Assembly: GCA_002401295.1 (NCBI GenBank)
Contig: NVSR01000121.1
Coordinates: 1 to 19,350, forward strand
Direction: 5' to 3'
DNA from: SAR324 cluster bacterium
GTDB lineage: Bacteria; SAR324; XYD2-FULL-50-16
DNA: 19,350 nucleotides
The translations under genes and the position numbers were made by a program. This document shows, piece after piece, positions 15,753 through 19,350 of the stretch. A model generated the notes under the pieces. That model was not told the origin of the DNA, did no database searches, and saw nothing but the letters and a program-made list of their open reading frames with translations. How positions within the stretch are numbered: position 1 is the stretch's first letter; every line of letters begins with the position of its first letter.

Positions 15753-18578
15753 CTATAGCAAAGATTCTAATTTCGCAAGTTCTTCATCCAGTAAATCATC
15801 CAATTCATCCTCTTCCGAAGACTGCTGTGACTCATCCATCACTTCATCTTCCAAGAGAGTTTCCACCTCTGGAGATTCGTTCTGATTCCAGGATAATAGA
15901 GATTCGATTAAATGATTCGTTAATTTTTCAATGGTGGGATACTCCATAAAAGTAGTAGCCGGCAAAGAAAGCCCCAACTCCTTGGATAAGCGCGTCGCAA
16001 ATTGAATAGAGGCTAAGGAATCAATGCCCATTCCAAAAAAACCTTGTTGATCATTTGGTATTTTCCCCGTTACCTTAGCGACCTCCTTGCGAATGTGGCT
16101 TTTTAGAATTACGGGACGCTTATAAGGGATAGCGTCTTCTAACTGTTGTTTTAATATGGGTACTTGCTTCATTTTTGTTGCAAGCTGGCTTCCTTCACCC
16201 GAAAGGACCCCTAAAAGGTCTCGTCCCTGTTGGTCTACTTCAGCAGCTAATACTTGTGGGAAGGGGTTTGCCAATACCTGCTCAATCGCCTGCATCCCTT
16301 TTTCTGTTTTGATGGGATGAATTCCCTGTGCCACTAACAACTCCTGATACTCTTGAGTTGCTGCCACTCCAGTATCCCCCCAAGCCCCCCAGTTGATTAC
16401 CTTGACGGGGTAAGACGTCTTATCAGCAATCAATCCAGCGAAGCTATCCTTGAAACTATTGGCTGCCACATAGTTACTCTGTCCGGCACTACCAATGAAG
16501 GAAACGATAGAGGAGAAAAACAACAGAAAGTCAAGCTGCTCACCTTGTAAAGCTTGCTGGAGTATAAGACTACCATTCACCTTCGGTTGTAGAACTTGAT
16601 TGAGACTTTCCTCACTCATATTAACTACAGTCTGGTCTCTCAAGACCAAAGCTGAGTGAATCACCCCATTGATACCACCAAACGACTCTTTAGCTTGCCT
16701 TACGACACCCTGCATCCCTTCAAAATCGGCAATATCTACAGCACAATATAGAACTTCTCCTCCCAAGCTCTCAATCCTGCTGAACTTTTCATTCAATTGC
16801 AGATCAGCTTGGCGACGACCGACCAGTACCAAACGAGCCTGATAAGTACGAGCTAAGTATTCACTTAGGGCCAAACCAATACCACCCGCACCACCAATAA
16901 TCAGATAAACGCCCTTCTTCTTGAAAGCTGAGGGGAGAGTTGTCTGTAATTGCAAGGGAGTCGGGCAACATTGATAACGAATCCCTTGTCGCAGCGCCAC
17001 TAGTTCAATTTTACTATTAGAACATTCTTTATTAATCTGTTTAATAATTTGTTCTTGCTGAGGAGCTGATTGGATATCCGATAGACAAAGATCCAAACAC
17101 TGCACACGAGTCTCAGGAAACTCATTCCCTAAACTCCTGGTAAAACCAGTCAGTGTAGCAATATAGGGATTCCGGTAGGATTCCTTTTCGACTACTTGCC
17201 AAACATTGCTCGTCAAAACAATCAACTCTGACTGGGAGCTCCGGCTAAAAAAATCATTGCCCTTAAGCTTTTGAACCAGTCTAAACAGACTATTGATTCC
17301 TTCTTCTCTACTCTGACTCAAAAAGCGGGTTCCCTGCTCATCAGCCATGTATTGCCCACTTAGAAAGCAAATACCTTGAACCCCTTCCAATTGCTTTGTC
17401 ATTGAATCAAAGCCTGTGGGGTTATCCTTCCGAATTTCCCAACACATTTTATGATGCTGCCGTTCCCCTTCACCTAGAATGATTTCCATGGGGATGGAAC
17501 TGCTTCGCTCCCTTAGCAAAGCTTTTGCAAGCACAATCATTTCAGTGGAAATATCTGTCGGATAAACAAGCAGCGTCCTCCCCTTTTGCTTTCCTTGCGG
17601 GTCCCCTGCTCTCGAAACTGGCTCTGCAATCTCTCTAGCCTCCCACTTGGGGATATAATAAAATGAGGAGAAATCATTCATCCCAGCCTGAAGGTTAGCC
17701 AACAAAGCCTGTTTCGTAGCGACTCGGACAGAAAATCCCAAGAGCTCAGCTAATGGCCTCCCCTCTTCATTGAAAAGGGTGATATTCATTTTATAACCAT
17801 TGCCTGAATCAACTCTTTTGACATGGGCCCACAGGCTCTGCTCTTCAAGCTTAGCGAAGAGGGTCAAACGATCCAATCCCACCGGCAAGAGAAGCTCATC
17901 TGTTTCCGAGGCAATGATAGACACTGCTACTTGCAAGCAAGCATCGAGTAGTACAGGGTGCAATAGATAGTTATGGCTATCTGTAATTAATGCATTTGGT
18001 AATTGTACCCTTCCCAGAGCTTCCTGATTGCCCCTAAAAAGCTCTTCGATTGTCCGAAACTGTTCTCCATATTCAATCCCATGCTTTTGAAACCATTCGT
18101 AATGTTTGGAGACAGAAAGCCTTTCCCGGCAACGATCTTGAATACTCGTCCATTCAGATTGAACAACATCTAGCACGCCTGCTTTTGCAATCCTTCCCTG
18201 GGCATGTTCCGTCCAACCTTCACCAACTTGACTATAGATTTGCCAATGATACCCAGTTACTTCCTGACTAAAGATAACCTGCACCTTAATTTGACTTGTC
18301 GGATCATCAGGAAGAAGCAACGCCCGCTGAATAATAAAATCCTCAATCACCAAGGACTCACTGTTCAACAATTCTTTACCCGCAGCTAAGACCGCTTCCA
18401 AATAAGCAGTTGCCGGCAAAATACTGCGACCTAAAATCCGGTGATCGGCTAAATAGGCTGGAGACTGTTGGCTAAGGTTTGATTCAAATAGGGTCTCCTG
18501 GTGTTTTACACTCAGTGCCGAATTGATTTTTCTTCCCAATAAGGGATGAGATACCTCGGTTTCCTCAACTCCCGACAA
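15753..18578 (-). CDS. Polyketide synthase DH-KR-ACP segment, split from its AT by an in-frame stop
   Basis: 941 residues, in the same frame as the AT fragment upstream and separated from it by one TAG. DH about 11-290: His46 in HRILGRSILP, Asp212/Gln216 (DACLQ), with YGEQF where YGPxF is usual. KR about 305-745: GGAGGIG (562-568), LRD, Ser690, Tyr703, Asn707. ACP about 825-895: Ser854 in GIDSLAS. After the ACP comes an acidic tail (SSEEDELDDLLDEELAKLE) like C-terminal docking segments, suited to the docking helix of the next protein. The only start next to the stop is TTG at 18578, without a visible ribosome site, so separate translation is doubtful. It is more likely the back half of one broken or read-through module than an independent gene. 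It ends in TAG, 13 bases before the next PKS gene. Sequence is very like the second module, implying duplication. Confidence 0.85.
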   Translation of the reverse strand: MSGVEETEVSHPLLGRKINSALSVKHQETLFESNLSQQSPAYLADHRILGRSILPATAYLEAVLAAGKELLNSESLVIEDFIIQRALLLPDDPTSQIKVQVIFSQEVTGYHWQIYSQVGEGWTEHAQGRIAKAGVLDVVQSEWTSIQDRCRERLSVSKHYEWFQKHGIEYGEQFRTIEELFRGNQEALGRVQLPNALITDSHNYLLHPVLLDACLQVAVSIIASETDELLLPVGLDRLTLFAKLEEQSLWAHVKRVDSGNGYKMNITLFNEEGRPLAELLGFSVRVATKQALLANLQAGMNDFSSFYYIPKWEAREIAEPVSRAGDPQGKQKGRTLLVYPTDISTEMIVLAKALLRERSSSIPMEIILGEGERQHHKMCWEIRKDNPTGFDSMTKQLEGVQGICFLSGQYMADEQGTRFLSQSREEGINSLFRLVQKLKGNDFFSRSSQSELIVLTSNVWQVVEKESYRNPYIATLTGFTRSLGNEFPETRVQCLDLCLSDIQSAPQQEQIIKQINKECSNSKIELVALRQGIRYQCCPTPLQLQTTLPSAFKKKGVYLIIGGAGGIGLALSEYLARTYQARLVLVGRRQADLQLNEKFSRIESLGGEVLYCAVDIADFEGMQGVVRQAKESFGGINGVIHSALVLRDQTVVNMSEESLNQVLQPKVNGSLILQQALQGEQLDFLLFFSSIVSFIGSAGQSNYVAANSFKDSFAGLIADKTSYPVKVINWGAWGDTGVAATQEYQELLVAQGIHPIKTEKGMQAIEQVLANPFPQVLAAEVDQQGRDLLGVLSGEGSQLATKMKQVPILKQQLEDAIPYKRPVILKSHIRKEVAKVTGKIPNDQQGFFGMGIDSLASIQFATRLSKELGLSLPATTFMEYPTIEKLTNHLIESLLSWNQNESPEVETLLEDEVMDESQQSSEEDELDDLLDEELAKLESLL

Positions 18579-18581
18579 CTA
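18579..18581 (-). other. In-frame amber codon in the AT-DH linker
   Basis: On the minus strand the frame reads ...ETPPFS-TAG-(TTG)SGVEETEVSHPLLG. Both sides are in the same frame and match, in order, the unbroken second module (RYWMDYDLTRLQQPQEQKLHPLLG there), with only a few residues' difference in linker length. Only this one codon interrupts the module. The comparable linker is Gln-rich, so a CAG-to-TAG change would explain it, though the ancestral codon cannot be seen. Confidence 0.9.
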
Positions 18582-19350
18582 CGAGAACGGAGGTGTTTCG
18601 TCAATCCAATACCTCTGTCGCTGAAAAGGGTAAGTTGGCAGCACAACTTTCCGCCGCTGATAATCAGCATCAAAACCGGCCCAATCTACCTGAATCCCCC
18701 GCTGGTATAAGGTAGAAAGACTTTCCAACATTTGTTGCCAGTCCTCTTGCTGTGGGCGGAGGGAGGGGAGCCAATCAATGTTGGGGGTTTCTCCCAAACA
18801 CAACCGTCCCATTCCCAATAAGGTTGGGCTCGGACCGATTTCCAAATAAACATTAACACCTAATCCTGCCAGGCAATCCATACCCTTTGAGAACTGTACA
18901 GCCTGACGAATGTGGCGGCTCCAATAATCTGCCCTGGCAATCTCACTCCCGATTTTTTCCCCCGTAACATTCGAAATCAGTGTGATTTTGGGAAGATTAA
19001 AGGTCACTTGGCGAGCAATCTGATCGAACTCTGACAACATCGGTTCCATTAAAACGGAATGAAAGGCATGGGAAACCTTCAACTCCCTCGTTTTAATATC
19101 CCGAGCATTCAAATCAGCAACAACTGCGATCATAGCTGATTGTTCCCCTGAGAGCACAATGCTTTGAGGACCATTCACAATAGCAACCGTCACATCTTCA
19201 GCATAAGGTTTGAGTTGTTCCTGGATCTTTTTTTCATCGGCAAGCACGGAGACCATCATCCCATTCTGGGGGAGTGCTTGCATGAGTCGAGCACGCTCAG
19301 CAATTAACCTGAGCCCATCCTCCAAACTAAAAACTCCAGCAATGCAAGCC
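18579..19350 (-). CDS. Polyketide synthase acyltransferase domain, partial (continues beyond window, ends at TAG)
   Basis: The frame is open to the right edge (ACIAGVFSLEDGLR...), so the real start, the KS and the AT's active-site GHSxGE lie outside. The visible part is the rest of an AT domain: RLMQALPQNG, VNGPQSIVLSGE, the HAFHS signature for malonyl-CoA, NVTGEKIG, EIGPSPTLLGMGR, then the post-AT linker with YPFQRQRYW. It is closely similar to the AT in the downstream module. The protein stops at TAG (18581-18579), eight codons after RYW, where the other module runs on into its DH. A TTG at 19325 could be taken as a start but lies inside the AT fold and is not real. Taken alone the product would be a KS-AT lacking its reducing domains and ACP. 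Confidence 0.85.
   Translation of the reverse strand, partial: ACIAGVFSLEDGLRLIAERARLMQALPQNGMMVSVLADEKKIQEQLKPYAEDVTVAIVNGPQSIVLSGEQSAMIAVVADLNARDIKTRELKVSHAFHSVLMEPMLSEFDQIARQVTFNLPKITLISNVTGEKIGSEIARADYWSRHIRQAVQFSKGMDCLAGLGVNVYLEIGPSPTLLGMGRLCLGETPNIDWLPSLRPQQEDWQQMLESLSTLYQRGIQVDWAGFDADYQRRKVVLPTYPFQRQRYWIDETPPFS

Noticed and set aside
18579..19325. Start of an independent AT gene at TTG 19325
   Set aside because: The frame continues upstream to the window edge with conserved AT residues, so this is an internal codon.

Overview
The window looks like part of an accessory or secondary-metabolite region of a Gram-negative bacterium with AT-rich intergenic DNA. A porin with a signal peptide and a C-terminal Phe implies an outer membrane, and a proteobacterium is likely. 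I cannot name the genus from sequence alone. No rRNA, tRNA, CRISPR array, transposase or integrase is visible.

Layout. (1) At 3-638 (+) is the C-terminal part of a family-2 sulfotransferase cut by the window edge. It is followed by about 740 bases without a convincing gene. (2) At 1378-2415 (+) is an outer-membrane porin, then at 2612-3814 (+) a stand-alone NAD(P)H thioester reductase of the NRPS/PKS release type. (3) Convergent to it, sharing the four bases CTAG where both genes stop, is a minus-strand pair: a winged-helix regulator (5738-6331) and then a two-domain protein (3811-5682) joining an aspartyl/asparaginyl beta-hydroxylase-like domain to a PAPS sulfotransferase. A strong sigma70-type promoter lies upstream of the regulator. 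(4) At 6332-7391 is about 1 kb of AT-rich, gene-free DNA with several inverted repeats, including a perfect 13-bp one. (5) At 7392-7889 (+) is a DUF697-type membrane protein ending at a strong hairpin shared with the minus-strand operon. (6) From the right edge down to 7940 runs a minus-strand type I modular polyketide synthase operon. It holds an upstream module (AT-DH-KR-ACP visible, KS beyond the edge), a second module (KS-AT-DH-KR-ACP) with a C-terminal condensation domain, and a membrane-anchored LamG/DUF1080-like protein.

How it may work together (inference). Two malonyl-specific, reducing modules extend a chain, pass it through a docking pair, and finish at a condensation domain instead of a thioesterase. 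The thioester reductase could act in trans on the same or a related carrier protein, and the sulfotransferases could sulfate the product. The link between the left-hand genes and the PKS is proximity only.

The most striking features are a single in-frame UAG that cuts the upstream PKS module exactly in the AT-DH linker, the fusion of a hydroxylase-like domain lacking key residues to a sulfotransferase, the terminal condensation domain with an altered HHxxxDG motif, and the palindromes in the long intergenic region.
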